Positions 1 through 9,980 of a stretch of DNA of 64,000 bases are shown here, piece by piece (the first letter of the stretch is position 1; every line of letters begins with the position of its first letter). The position numbers were made by a program, and so were the translations under genes. The stretch lies in contig NC_068573.1 in NCBI RefSeq assembly GCF_025698545.1, positions 6,329,001-6,393,000 of the forward strand. The letters are read 5' to 3'. This stretch comes from Gossypium raimondii. Taxonomy: Eukaryota > Streptophyta > Magnoliopsida > Malvales > Malvaceae. The notes under the pieces are model-generated. The model had not been told where the DNA came from, did not search any database, and saw only the letters and a program-made list of their open reading frames with translations.

Positions 1-425
1 AAGGAAAACAACTACGTAAGCAATGAATTCTTAGTAAGCTCATATAAACTAAAACATAACTTACCATTTCATTTGCATAATATAAAGCCTTAAGTATAAA
101 ATCAACCAAAACCATAAGATTGGCATAAGCCTATACAACATCATCAAAATCACAAGTTAGTACTCTTGTACATGGTTCAAATGAATTCATCCAATAACAA
201 GTAGATTTGCACATATAATCTCATCATTTAGTTCATAATTCCTTTTCATAAGTTCATGATACATTCCATTTGAACACTTACCATTTCATTCCTTTTCATA
301 CCCGTTGAACCATCTAGAATTTCCTGGGATACTCGGGAAAGCTCATATGAAGTGTGCCTTTAGATATAACCGTAACCATCTGACATTCAGTTGCATCTCC
401 ACAATGTACCAGGCCTACACCCATG
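1..425 (-). mobile_element. Del/Tekay-type LTR remnant (partial)
   Basis: The sequence resembles 38,360-38,930, sharing the pattern 'taagcaatgaat.cttagtaagctc' and later 'cataagccta' and 'cacaagttagta'. This points to one LTR family on the minus strand. A stretch near 320-420 ('gatactcgggaaagctcat', 'caatgtaccaggcctacacc') also looks like the interior of this LTR class. The element runs off the left edge and no terminus is visible. The family assignment is from memory of cotton gypsy LTRs and is not tested. Confidence 0.5.
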
Positions 426-1174
426 GTGACTTTCCCATAGTGGGTTTCATAGTTATGGTTTACTTTGGTTATTTGGGTCTCATGTATTGCATAAAGTTTT
501 TATGTTTGGTGCTGCAGTTTCTACCAGTTATTTCCTCTTCTTCTTATACTTGGTCCATAATTGCGATCCCCATCAATCTACTAACTCTTACTGTACACTT
601 AGAATCAAAGTGGTCGGAGTTTCTACACCAAGTAGTAAAGTGATCATTAATGGCAACAAACTTATAAGGGATGTTGTGCCAGGTCCAGAAAATGTTTAAT
701 TCCCGGAAGATCTCTATCAATTTTATTTTATTCTTTATTCATACGCATAGCTTGGGAAAGCCATATCTATCAATTTAATGAGGAAAGCAAGTAAAACCGG
801 AACTTGAGAGCTTGTAATTTTAAATTTGTTCAAGGCATATGATAGTTAATGACAATTTGAATATGAATATAAGTAGCAAACTCAAGAGTTGAAGACCAAA
901 CCAGCAGAGGTGGGGTGAAATATCCACTTATTATCTCCATCAGAACCCAACAATGGAATGCAAAGAAAAGGTGTACTCTATTATGGCAAGCACAGTTTGT
1001 AACAGCAAAAATTCCATTAATTGGGTACCTGATAAAGCGTCGGTGATTATCATAAACAGTTGATTTAGCAGAGGAGGTGTGTTTCATAGAAACTCTGCTA
1101 CATCACTTTAAAACTTCATCACCAATGCAAATAGGGAATAGAAACATGTTTTAAAAGCTAAAGGAAACAAAAAG
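426..1174. other. unassigned spacer
   Basis: Open frames of 112, 70 and 85 codons occur here, but none shows a domain I recognise, splice signals or a plausible promoter. I see no gene. The 426-700 part is less AT-rich than its surroundings and could be a remnant of something coding. Confidence 0.4.
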
Positions 1175-1247
1175 TGGAGATGCGAGGTATCAATCCCCGT
1201 ACCTCTCGCATGCTAAGCAAGTGCTCTACCATCTGAGCTACATCCCC
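1175..1247 (-). tRNA. tRNA-Ala (AGC), degenerate copy A
   Basis: On the minus strand this folds as a full cloverleaf with anticodon AGC in loop TTAGCAT. It has the alanine identity pair G3:U70 (acceptor GGGGATG/CATCTCC) and discriminator A. Compared with the copies at 27,585 and 37,623 it has a U:G pair in the anticodon stem, a weakened T stem (CCTCG for CCCCG) and ATTGATA in place of ATCGATA in the T loop. The loop change hits the conserved C56, which normally contacts the D loop. A short T run follows on the minus strand (AAAAA on + at about 1,169-1,173). It is probably a decaying copy and may not be functional. Confidence 0.85.
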
Positions 1248-2060
1248 CTTCTTTGTACCCTTTTCACTTTTATAGTTCATTACTCAGAAAAGAAATTGCC
1301 TTAAGTTTTTTTCTTTTTGGTGCAAGTTTATAGAAATCTCTTTCTTCCCTGCAAATTCTAAAATTTCCTTAATTTGTTACATTATATTATTTTTACCTAA
1401 TCTTCGAGTTGGGTTCATTATTTATTTTTTGTTAAATTATAGAATAAAAATTAAAAGGTTACAATAAGCTCAAAGTTCTTATACTTTTCACAAATTGTTA
1501 AATTTAATCTCCATACTTTTATTTTCAAGAGTTTAGATCCTTTACTCTTTGAATTAAAAATTTAGGTTCCTTTGTTATCACCGTTATAGTTTTTCCATTA
1601 AATTTGCTGGTGTGACATTTTAAAATTTAAAAAAAGTACTCACTTGATATCCATGTAACAAAAAGTGGACATTGTAATGGGCCTAAATTTAATAGAGAAT
1701 TTTAATGGTGTTAAAATTTCTTAAAATTCACATAAATATTTTACTCAAAATAAAATATTTAGACTAACTAATGACATTATAAGACTTGAGGTAGCAAATT
1801 ATGTCAAAATTAAAGTATAGTGATAAAATTTTAAATTTGAGCGAAATATAGAGTTAAAAATGGAATTTAACCTTTCTTATATAATCTTACAAAAGTAGAG
1901 GATTAAAATTGAAATTTAACCATCATCTTCTCATGTAGAGAAAAAAGGACAAATATCATGAAAGGAAGGCACAAAAATTCATTTTAAGAAATTTCTATAA
2001 AATAGTGTAGATTCTAGGGTAAACTAGATAAGTAGTATTTCAAAAAATTCATTTTAAGCA
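1248..2060. other. AT-rich spacer downstream of tRNA copy A
   Basis: No gene is seen. The first ~130 bases resemble the DNA after tRNA copy D (37,700-37,800), for example 'gtttatagaaatc.ctttc', so they appear to belong to the same duplicated unit. Confidence 0.5.
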
Positions 2061-2063
2061 TAA

Positions 2064-2534
2064 AAAGTTAACAAAATGGGCACTCATATTATGAAGTTTG
2101 TTCATTTTGATTGCTCTTGTTAAAATTGCAAACGGAAATCCTACCTGCCATTCCAGTTAATTATTGTTATTTTCTAGTTGGATATTAATATTCACCTCAT
2201 TCATTCAAATAACTTACTCCTTGAAGTGTATAAAGGTAAAATAAAATAATAATAAAAAATGAAAAAAGTGTTAATTGCAATGGATAGACATGTAGAACAT
2301 AGAAAGCAGAGTTGTGTGTTATTTTTGTTCTAGATGAGGCGACGTTGGAGGAATTGCTAGGTTGAAAGTAAAGGAAAATAAATTATTTGAATGTAAATAA
2401 TGAGGTAAATATTAATATCCAAGTGGAAAACAAAAAAAAAATTAATTGAAATGGCATGTAAGATTTTTGTTTGCAATTTTAACAGGGATGATCAAAATGA
2501 ACAAACTTTGTAACATGGGTGCTCATTTTGCGAG
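2064..2534. mobile_element. fold-back (long inverted repeat) MITE-like element
   Basis: Two arms of about 160 bases, roughly 2,064-2,222 and 2,376-2,534, are imperfect reverse complements. The left arm has 'gggcactcatattatg' and 'cctacctgccattcc'. The right arm has 'cataatatgagtgccc'-like 'aacatgggtgctcatttt' and 'ggcatgtaagatt'. About 150 bases separate them. I could not fix a target-site duplication, so the superfamily is open. A further copy of the right arm lies at 3,656-3,920. Confidence 0.6.
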
Positions 2535-3410
2535 AATTAACGCCATGATTAGTTGTCTTTAATTGTTCACATTCAAAATTGACAGGGATTAAGGTTTTTT
2601 AGAGGGACCAATTTGCTTAATATCAAAATTAAGAGGGACCAAAAAGATCTTTTTACCAAGAATTTTTTTATAAAAAATAGATATATTTATGGAACCGATT
2701 GATATACTTGTCTGAACAAAAGGGTTGAACTAATTGAATTAGAAATTATGTTCATTCAATAATAATAGTTCCTTTTCTTTTTATTTTTTCTTTAAATTTG
2801 TTAAATAAAAGTGGAAATCTTTGCAAACGCACTCTGCGAAAGACGAATTTGTTTTGAGGCAATTTCTTCATTTGCTATATATAATTCATCCATATGAAAT
2901 ATGATGTATATGTTTTTGTATGATTGATGAAGGAGAAGATGACAATGAATTTAATTTGTTTAATTGGTCTATATAAAATCTGATGTATATATTGCTTCCT
3001 ACTGGTTTATCTGCTGAACTTCTTTTGGTCTTTTGGTAACTGGATTTAGTGAAGAGAATAGTTATCTATGGATTTAGTAGTTGCAAGTTGTTAGAGTATT
3101 CAAGTTTTGTTGAAACAAATAAAAAAGCGAAAGAGATATCTTAGGAAGATGGTTACCTCCTAAGTAATTTGGATTTTCTTTTTAATGCAAATTTAATTAC
3201 ATGAACTAATTCAATTAAAGTGGGCTTTTTTTTATAATTTAAATGAAAGAATGTTTTTCTAAAGAATGTTACACTTATAATTCTGATATGCACATGAAAA
3301 TTCAATGTTTTACACCAAGACCAAAACCAATGTTTGTATCATTCCCTGCCCTTCCTTCCCTTGTTTTTTTGTTTTCCTTTAAATGTTGTATTGGATCATA
3401 AACACTTGCA

Positions 3411-3653
3411 ATGGATTATTTCAGGGACAATGAATCAAAGCAGACAAATTCCCATGAAGAAGGTAATAGCATTGAACCCTCTCATGATCTAAGCCTTAAC
3501 TCGAATGGTCCAGAGAGTTTAATAGCAAATAATGATGGGTCGTCCCCAAGTTTAGCCTCACACCAAGAAGAACTTGTGAGTAAGGTTGCAGTTTCAGACT
3601 GTATTAGCTTTTTTGTAGCACAACATCAATATCAATGTCCATCTTCTTGGTAG
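3411..3653 (+). pseudogene. exon-like fragment, unrecognised
   Basis: An 80-codon open frame whose coding-looking part follows a good plant splice acceptor: a T-rich tract and 'ttatttcag' end at about 3,425, followed by 'ggacaatgaatcaaag'. The translation is rich in Ser, Asn and Glu and looks like a disordered region of a larger protein. I do not recognise the parent gene. It lies between two direct copies of the fold-back element arm (2,376-2,534 and 3,656-3,920), so it may be a captured exon. It could also be a chance frame. Confidence 0.3.
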
Positions 3654-3655
3654 AT

Positions 3656-3920
3656 ATTTGAATGTAAAATAATGAGGTAGATATTAATATTCAAGGTGGA
3701 AAATAAAAAAAATGTTGGAATGCCATGTAAGATTTTTGTTTGTAATTTTAACCTGAATGATCAAAATGATCAAACTTTATAACATGGGTGCTCATTTTGC
3801 AAGCATTAACACCATGATTAATTGTCCTTAATTGCTCACTTTCGAAATTGACAGGGATTAAAGTTTTTGAGAGTGACTAATTTGCTTAATATCAAAATTG
3901 AGAGGGACCAGAGAGGTCTT
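3656..3920 (+). repeat. second direct copy of the fold-back element right arm
   Basis: Aligns with 2,376-2,650 over its whole length: 'taatgaggtagatattaatatt', 'atgccatgtaagattttt', 'aacatgggtgctcattttgc' and then 'attgacagggattaa'. The homology continues past the inverted-repeat part into 'agagggacca', so the repeated unit is longer than the arm. Confidence 0.7.
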
Positions 3921-4900
3921 CTTAAGTTTTTTTAATAAAAATATATAAATTTATAATTTAATTTTTTTTAAAAATCCTCACTCCGTAAATATTTAAGAAT
4001 AAGATTAATAAAATAGGCAAGCCATATTGGAGATGTTAGTGGATTTTACCTGTTGTTGGGTGGGTTGAAATAATAAGATAAGGATTGAGCTTTTTCTTAT
4101 ATAAAGAAAAGAAAACTGAATTGTAGTTGTAGGTAGGAAGGAATGTTGAGGGATGGTTACTTTGGAGTTTGTGTGTGCAATATTATTTCAAAATGGGCTC
4201 TGATGGGAGATAGCTTCAACTAAAAAAAATGCTCCATCTCCTATTGTCTCACTGACTGATTGACTCCATCAATCGAAATAAAGGGTGATTAAAGGGTATT
4301 GCATTGCATGCAATAACATAAATGGAGGAGGATTTAGGGCCCGTAAGGTAGGTCAGTGGTTCCCTTTTCTTTTAATTTCAATTTCTATATGATAGTGTTG
4401 TTGTTTGGACTTTTCATTTTGGGACACCCTATAAAACATGTTGTCATGGTTTTGCCCATATCAACTATTAGATTAATGGAAAGTGGCTAATTTTGCGGCT
4501 TCTTTTGGTGGTATTTGAAGGCCTAATGGGTAACTAGATGCAACTGCGATAGATAGACACTACTATGGGGTGCTCAACTACCATAATTACTTAAGGTTAT
4601 CTCTGCCATTTTTTAAGTTCTTAATTATTCTTTGAACAATAGTTGTTTTGAACAACAATTATTCTAAACAATAGTTGTCGCTCCGGAAGAGATATGATTG
4701 GTAATAAAATTTATGAAATATAATTTTTTTTATTTCAAGAAAAAGGTAAAATGTTCGTAATCAAATTTGAGTATCTATATTTTTCCTCCTACATGAGAAT
4801 TCTTAGTTAAAGAAAATTTCATGCAAGAGAATTATATTTTTTCCAAAAGAATATAATTTTCCATGTCCTTTATATTTTGACCGAAATTATTATTAAATTA
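3921..4900. other. intergenic, no gene seen
   Basis: AT-rich DNA without a convincing coding frame. A patch near 4,030-4,420 is less AT-rich and includes runs such as 'gcattgcatgcaataac', but I cannot assign it. Confidence 0.4.
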
Positions 4901-4919
4901 AATTAAATTAAATGAAAAT

Positions 4920-5975
4920 TTCTTGGTCCCAACAACATTTAGGACCAATTTACAAGGAATAGATAATTCCTCAAATATAGCTCAACCTCTCTATGCCAGA
5001 CAGGAAGAGAGTCCCCAAAATTCACCTAACATGTCACCAACTTATTCATCAATGACTAATAATGCAAGACAAAGAGAAAATTCAAAAATATTTGTTTTAG
5101 AAAAATTGTTTGAAATAAATAAAGAATGATGTAAAAAGCACTTCTATTCCAAACAAAAATAAGCAAAAAAGAGAAGATTACTTTAAAAATTATAATGATA
5201 AAAAAGAAAGCATTCTTCAAGAATATTATGGATTTATGAATACTCATAAAGTCCATATAAAATTCTTTGAATGGTTTGAAGAATATTATTTAGGATCTGT
5301 TAATACAATAAGACATAATACTAGATGGCAGACTAATAAAGGAGAAGTTGAATCTCGACATCCCCCTTTAATGGAGGTTCAATATCTTCATAAGAATACT
5401 GGAATAAAAGCAAACCCTTTAAGAATGAGAGCTCCTGATGCAGGAGAACAAATCTCATCAAAAGATATCAAAATGATAGTAGAACAAAACAATTATACAA
5501 ATATTAACCTTCATACAATAGGAAAACAATTAGATTATATTGAGAATCTGGTAGAATGTCAACCAATCAAGAAAGAACCAGTAAAAGAGATAATCGAAAA
5601 AAGTTCCAAAGAACCAATATTCACACCTTATGAGATTCCAAAAGCTTTCCAAAAATCCCAAAATGATTTCCTAACAGAAATCCAAAATAGACTTAATGCT
5701 TTAGAAAATTACAAGTCTGAATTAATTGCCCCTGATACCCCAATACAAACCCAATATTCAGTAAATACATTACACTTTATTAGGAGAAAAAGTTAGGAAT
5801 CAAATAAGAGAAAATTACAAAGGTATTATTCCGTATGAAAAGCTTACATATGGTGAACTAATTAGCTTCACCCAAAAAGAAGGATTACAAATTTGTCAAG
5901 ATTTAAAATTACAAAAACAACTCAAGAAAGAAAGATATCAATGTAGAAAGGAATTAGGATCATTCTGCCACCAAT
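4920..5975 (+). pseudogene. endogenous caulimovirid (pararetrovirus-like) polyprotein remnant
   Basis: The + strand carries a decayed stretch of viral-type polyprotein in at least three pieces. One is near 4,923-5,129. After a frame change near 5,128, a second runs 5,236-5,796. After a further break near 5,796, a third runs about 5,800-5,965. Visible marks are the Gln/Asn/Lys-rich composition, an 'NNYTN' plus 'TIGKQLDYIENL' coiled segment, and a C-terminal 'RKELGSFCHQF' block. I associate these with movement/coat regions of endogenous plant caulimovirids of the florendovirus/petuvirus type. This rests on pattern memory, not a search. No viral RT of its own is present: the frame passes directly into a gypsy protease. 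It is a dead fragment. Confidence 0.6.
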
Positions 5976-5989
5976 TTGACATTGGTGGA

Positions 5990-6463
5990 CAACCTAGTTC
6001 ATTGATCATCGATAGTGGAAGTTGCACCAATGTGGTGAGTTCTTCCCTTGTTGAGAAACTTGGCCTACCTTGTGTGAAGCATCCAAGGCCATACCGCTTG
6101 CAATGGCTGAATGATAGTGGGGAGGTAAAAGTATCTAAACAATGCTTAGTTTCATTTTCCATTGGTAGATACTCTGATAAAGTTTTGTGTGATGTTGTTC
6201 CAATGCAAGCTGGACACATATTACTTGGACGGCCATGGCAGTTTGATCGACGAGTAAATCATGATGGTTTCCTTAACCAATATACCTTTATGTTCCTTGG
6301 AAAGAAGTTTACTTTGGCTCCACTTCCTCCTCAAGAAGTCTACAATGATCAACTCAAACTTGCTAGTGAGATGGGTAAGGGAAGTGAGGTAAAATCATTG
6401 AAAAGGCTGAGAGTAAAAAGACCCTTAGTGTTAAAAGCCAACTTAAAGGCCCAACATTGGTGA
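5990..6463 (+). pseudogene. gypsy aspartic protease region
   Basis: The retropepsin active-site motif appears as 'IIDSGSCTNVVS' (6,005-6,045), with the flap/second-strand region ending 'HILLGRPW'. This is the usual spacing of plant Ty3/gypsy proteases. The frame is continuous on its 5' side with the caulimovirid-like remnant. It ends at a stop at 6,461-6,463 before the RT frame begins, so it no longer forms one polyprotein with pol. Confidence 0.75.
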
Positions 6464-6663
6464 GTGATTGCACACACAAGTCACGAGATGAGAGAGTGAG
6501 CCTATTCGCTAGGTTTCGAGATATCAAATTTGCTCTTTGTACAAAACAAACATTTGTAATTATTAGGTTTAGGGATAACTTTGTTTTGACTAACCCTAAT
6601 ACACATTTGCCTAGTTGTTTTGTTGATCTTTTGTAGGATTTTGAGGATGTATTTCCTTCTGAA

Positions 6664-9371
6664 ATGCCTAAGGGATTACCTCCTTTACGAGGGATTGAAC
6701 ATCAAATTGACTTTGTACCTGGTTCGAGTATTCCAAATAGACCAGTCTATCGAAGCAATCCTAAAGAAACTAAGGAGTTGCAAAGGCAAGTTGAAGATCT
6801 CTTAGAGAAAGGGTTGATTCGTGAGAGTCTAAGCCCTTGTGCGTTGATTGTCGTGCTGTCAACAAGATTACGGTAAAGTATCGATATCCAATTCCTCGAT
6901 TAGATGATATGTTGGATAAGCTTAATGGTGCATGCATTTTCTATAAAATTGACTTAAAAAGTGGTTACCATCAAATAAGAATGAAACAAGGCGATGAATG
7001 GAAAACTGCTTTTAAGACTAAGTATGGCCTGTATGAGTGGTTAGTCATGCTATTTGACTTAACTAATGCTCCTAGCACATTCATGAGATTAATGAACCAC
7101 ATACTTAGACCTTTTTTAGGAAAATTTGTCGTTGTGTATTTTGATGACATACTGATTTATAGCAAAACTTTGAATGATCATGTTGGGCATGTTAAATTAG
7201 TATTGGATGTGTTAAGGCATGAACGACTCTTTGCTAATCTTGGAAAATGCACCTTTTGTATGGATAAGCTTATTTTTTTGGGTTTTGTGATAAGTTCTAC
7301 AAGAATCCATGTGGATAAGGAGAAGATAAAGGCAATTAAAGAATGGCCTATCCCTAAAACTGTTTCTGAGGTAAGGTCTTTCCTTGGGTTAGCCGGTTTC
7401 TACCGCAGGTTTGTTCGTAACTTTTCCACAATTGCTTCGCCTTTGACTGCACTTATTAAAAAGGATGTATCTTTTCATTGGACAGATAAGCAAGAATTAG
7501 CATTTAATGAACTTAAAGATAAATTGTGTAATGCTCCTATTCTTGTTTTACCTAATTTTGAAAAAACCTTTGAGATTGAATGTGATGCTTCTGGTGTAGG
7601 TATAGGTGCCGTCCTCATGCAAGATAGTAAACCACTAGCCTACTTTAGTGAGAAACTTGGTGGAGCACATTTGAACTATTCGACCTATGATAAAGAGTTG
7701 TATGCATTGGTAAGGGCATTAGAAGTTTGGCAACATTACCTTTTACCAAAGGAGTTTGTGATTCACACTGACCATGAATCACTTAAGCACTTAAAGGGAC
7801 AAGGTAAGTTGAACAAGTGACATGCGAGGTGGGTTGAATTCATTGAATCTTTTCCTTATGTTATAAGGTATAAGAAAGGTAAAGATAATATTGTGGCTGA
7901 TGCTCTATCAAGGAGGTACATTTTACTTAGTACTTTGCATACTAAGTTATTAGGTTTTGAGCATCTCAAAGATTTATATGCCACTGATTCTGATTTTGCA
8001 CGCATTTATGACGCATGTGAACATGGTGCATTTCACAAATTTTATAAGCATGATGGCTATCTTTTTCGAAATAATAGACTATGTTTACCAAAGTGTTCAA
8101 TGCGAGAATTGTTGGTTCGAAAGGCTCATAGTGGTGGTCTTATGGGTCATTTTGGAGTTACTAAGACTTATGATGTTTTACATGAGCATTTTTATTGGCC
8201 TAACATGCGAAAACTTGTTGAGAATATTTGCTCTACTTGCATTACTTGTAAACAAGCTAAATCCACTGTGATGCCTCATGGTCTATATACTCCTCTTCCT
8301 GTTCCTAGTTCACCTTGGACTGACATTTCAATGGATTTTGTAAGAGGTTTACCAAGGAAAAAGCATGGACGAGATAACATCTTTGTGGTTGTGGATCGAT
8401 TTTCTAAAATGGCTCATTTCATTCCTTGCCATAAGACTGATGATGCAACCCATGTTTCCGATCTATTTTTCCGTGAAGTTGTGAGATTACATGGAATCCC
8501 AAGGACTATCGTTTTCGATAGAGATGCAAAATTTCTTAGTCACTTTTGGAAGGTGTTATGGGGTAAGTTAGGTACTAAACTACTTTACTCTACTACATGC
8601 CACCCTCAAACTGATGGTCAAACCAAGGTGGTAAATCGAGTTTTGGGATCTTTGCTTAGAGCCATAATAGGTAAGAATGTTAAATCTTGGGAAGAATGGA
8701 TACCCTATGTTGAGTTTGTTTATAATTGTTCTATTCATTCTTCCACAGGTTTTACTCCTTTTGAGATTGTATATGGCTTTAATCCACTTACTGTTTTAGA
8801 TTTGCTTCCTTTACCTTTGAATGAGATTGCTAATTTAGATGGTGAAAGGAAAGCTGATTTAGTGAAAGAGATCCATGAGAAGACACGTAAAGCCATTGAG
8901 AAAATGAATGAGTCCAATGCACATCGAGCTAATAAAGGGCGAAAGCAAGTCTTGTTTGAACCTGGAGATTGGGTATGGGTGCATATGAGGAAGGAACGAT
9001 TTCCTTCTAAGAGAAAGAATGATGCACGAGGAGATGGACCATTCCAAGTACTCGAGAAAATAAATGACAATGATTATCGCATTGATCTTCCTGGTGAGTA
9101 TAGTGTTAGTGCTACTTTCAATGTTTCTGATCTTTCTCCTTTTGAATTTGATGTAGGTTCAGATTTGAGGACGAATCTTCTTGAAGAGGGGGAGAATGAT
9201 ACGAGCCAAGGAGGTGACACTCAAGGGGTTGTTTTTCCTAGTGGTCCAATCACTCGAAGCAAGGCACGACAATTAAAATCAAAGATGAATGTTTTTGCCC
9301 AAGACTTTGTTGCTACAAATTTAATTCATCATGTTCGTGACGTTAACAAATACGGGAATGCAATTCACTAG
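6664..9371 (+). pseudogene. gypsy pol: RT, RNase H, integrase (broken)
   Basis: RT begins 'MPKGLPPLRGIEHQIDFVPG' at 6,664. Near 6,840 about 50 bases that should encode the 'VPKKDG..RM' segment are absent and the frame shifts. RT then continues with 'YFDDILIYS' as the catalytic box (about 7,137). RNase H has '[15 protein letters not shown]' and '[14 protein letters not shown]'. A TGA at 7,818-7,820 sits where the family has Arg (a CGA to TGA change). The integrase follows with an HHCC finger (about 8,145-8,250, 'CSTCITCKQAK'), DDE core and a C-terminal domain that extends into the LTR. There is no recognisable chromodomain. Not functional as it stands. Confidence 0.85.
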
Positions 9372-9966
9372 ACCAATCTTGGAATAGTAAAAGCCCATAA
9401 ATTGGTGGATTAATCTTTTATGTATCTTATTATTATTATTTACTTAATTCTCATTGGTTGGGACACATCACTTATGAGTTAAGTAGTTTTATTGGTTAGG
9501 TTATTATTTATTTATTTTCTTAGATAATTTTAAAGAGTTTTATTAGGGTTCAATTACTCTTATATTTTTCCTATAAATAGGCTTGCTTTCTACACATTGA
9601 GGGAGGTCGAATAAAAAGAGAGTATTTGTTTTCTTCCAAATTTGTGTGAGGCAAATTTTTGAGAGTAGAGTGATTCTTCTCTTTCTATTCAGTTTGGAGT
9701 TTGTTACTTTCGAGGGTATTTCGGAGTTACAAGTATTCAAATTTCTTTCCCGTTCATCGGTGTTTCTAGAGGTTCTTCTAAGGGTTTCGTAGGGAGCCGC
9801 TCAATCATTGGCCTTTTTTGTTACAAGTTAACCAAGGGTTCCATAGGGCAAATCTATCTTTTTTTTTCTTTATTATTATTATTATTATTATTTAACTAAT
9901 TTTATTTATTCTCGTTTTATTTCTAATTTGTGTTTCTCTTGTGTCTAGATCCGGGTTTCCGCATCA
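9197..9966 (+). repeat. 3' LTR of the CRM-like element
   Basis: Starts TGATACG directly after a polypurine tract ('gaagagggggagaa', 9,183-9,196) and ends CGCATCA, an inverted repeat of the start with one mismatch, giving ~770 bases. The pol stop at 9,369-9,371 lies inside it, as in CRM elements. A TATA box (TATAAATA, 9,572-9,579) marks its likely promoter. No 5' LTR partner is present in the window. Confidence 0.75.
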
Positions 9967-9975
9967 CCTATTATG

Positions 9976-9980
9976 ATAGA
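9976..9980. repeat. target-site duplication ATAGA (left)
   Basis: ATAGA directly precedes the 5' LTR of the Ogre-like element and recurs at 25,846-25,850 directly after its 3' LTR. Five bases is the standard Ty3/gypsy duplication. Confidence 0.9.

Larger units (their letters stand above)
5976..9966 (+). mobile_element. 5'-truncated CRM-like Ty3/gypsy retrotransposon
   Basis: The order protease, RT, RNase H, integrase, 3' LTR is that of Ty3/gypsy. The integrase block 'RLCLPKCSMRELLVRKAH', the core 'PWTDISMDFVRGLPR' and an ORF that runs ~175 bases into the 3' LTR fit the CRM clade of chromoviruses. The 5' LTR, primer site and gag are missing and replaced by caulimovirid-like sequence. Damage comprises a deletion plus frameshift in RT near 6,840 and an in-frame TGA at 7,818-7,820. 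The Ogre-like element lies 14 bases beyond its 3' LTR. The clade call is inference. Confidence 0.8.

Noticed and set aside
830..1087. 85-codon minus-strand ORF as a gene
   Set aside because: No recognisable domain, no splice or promoter context, length within chance.
8735..9070. 111-codon minus-strand ORF
   Set aside because: Antisense shadow of the gypsy integrase C-terminal region.
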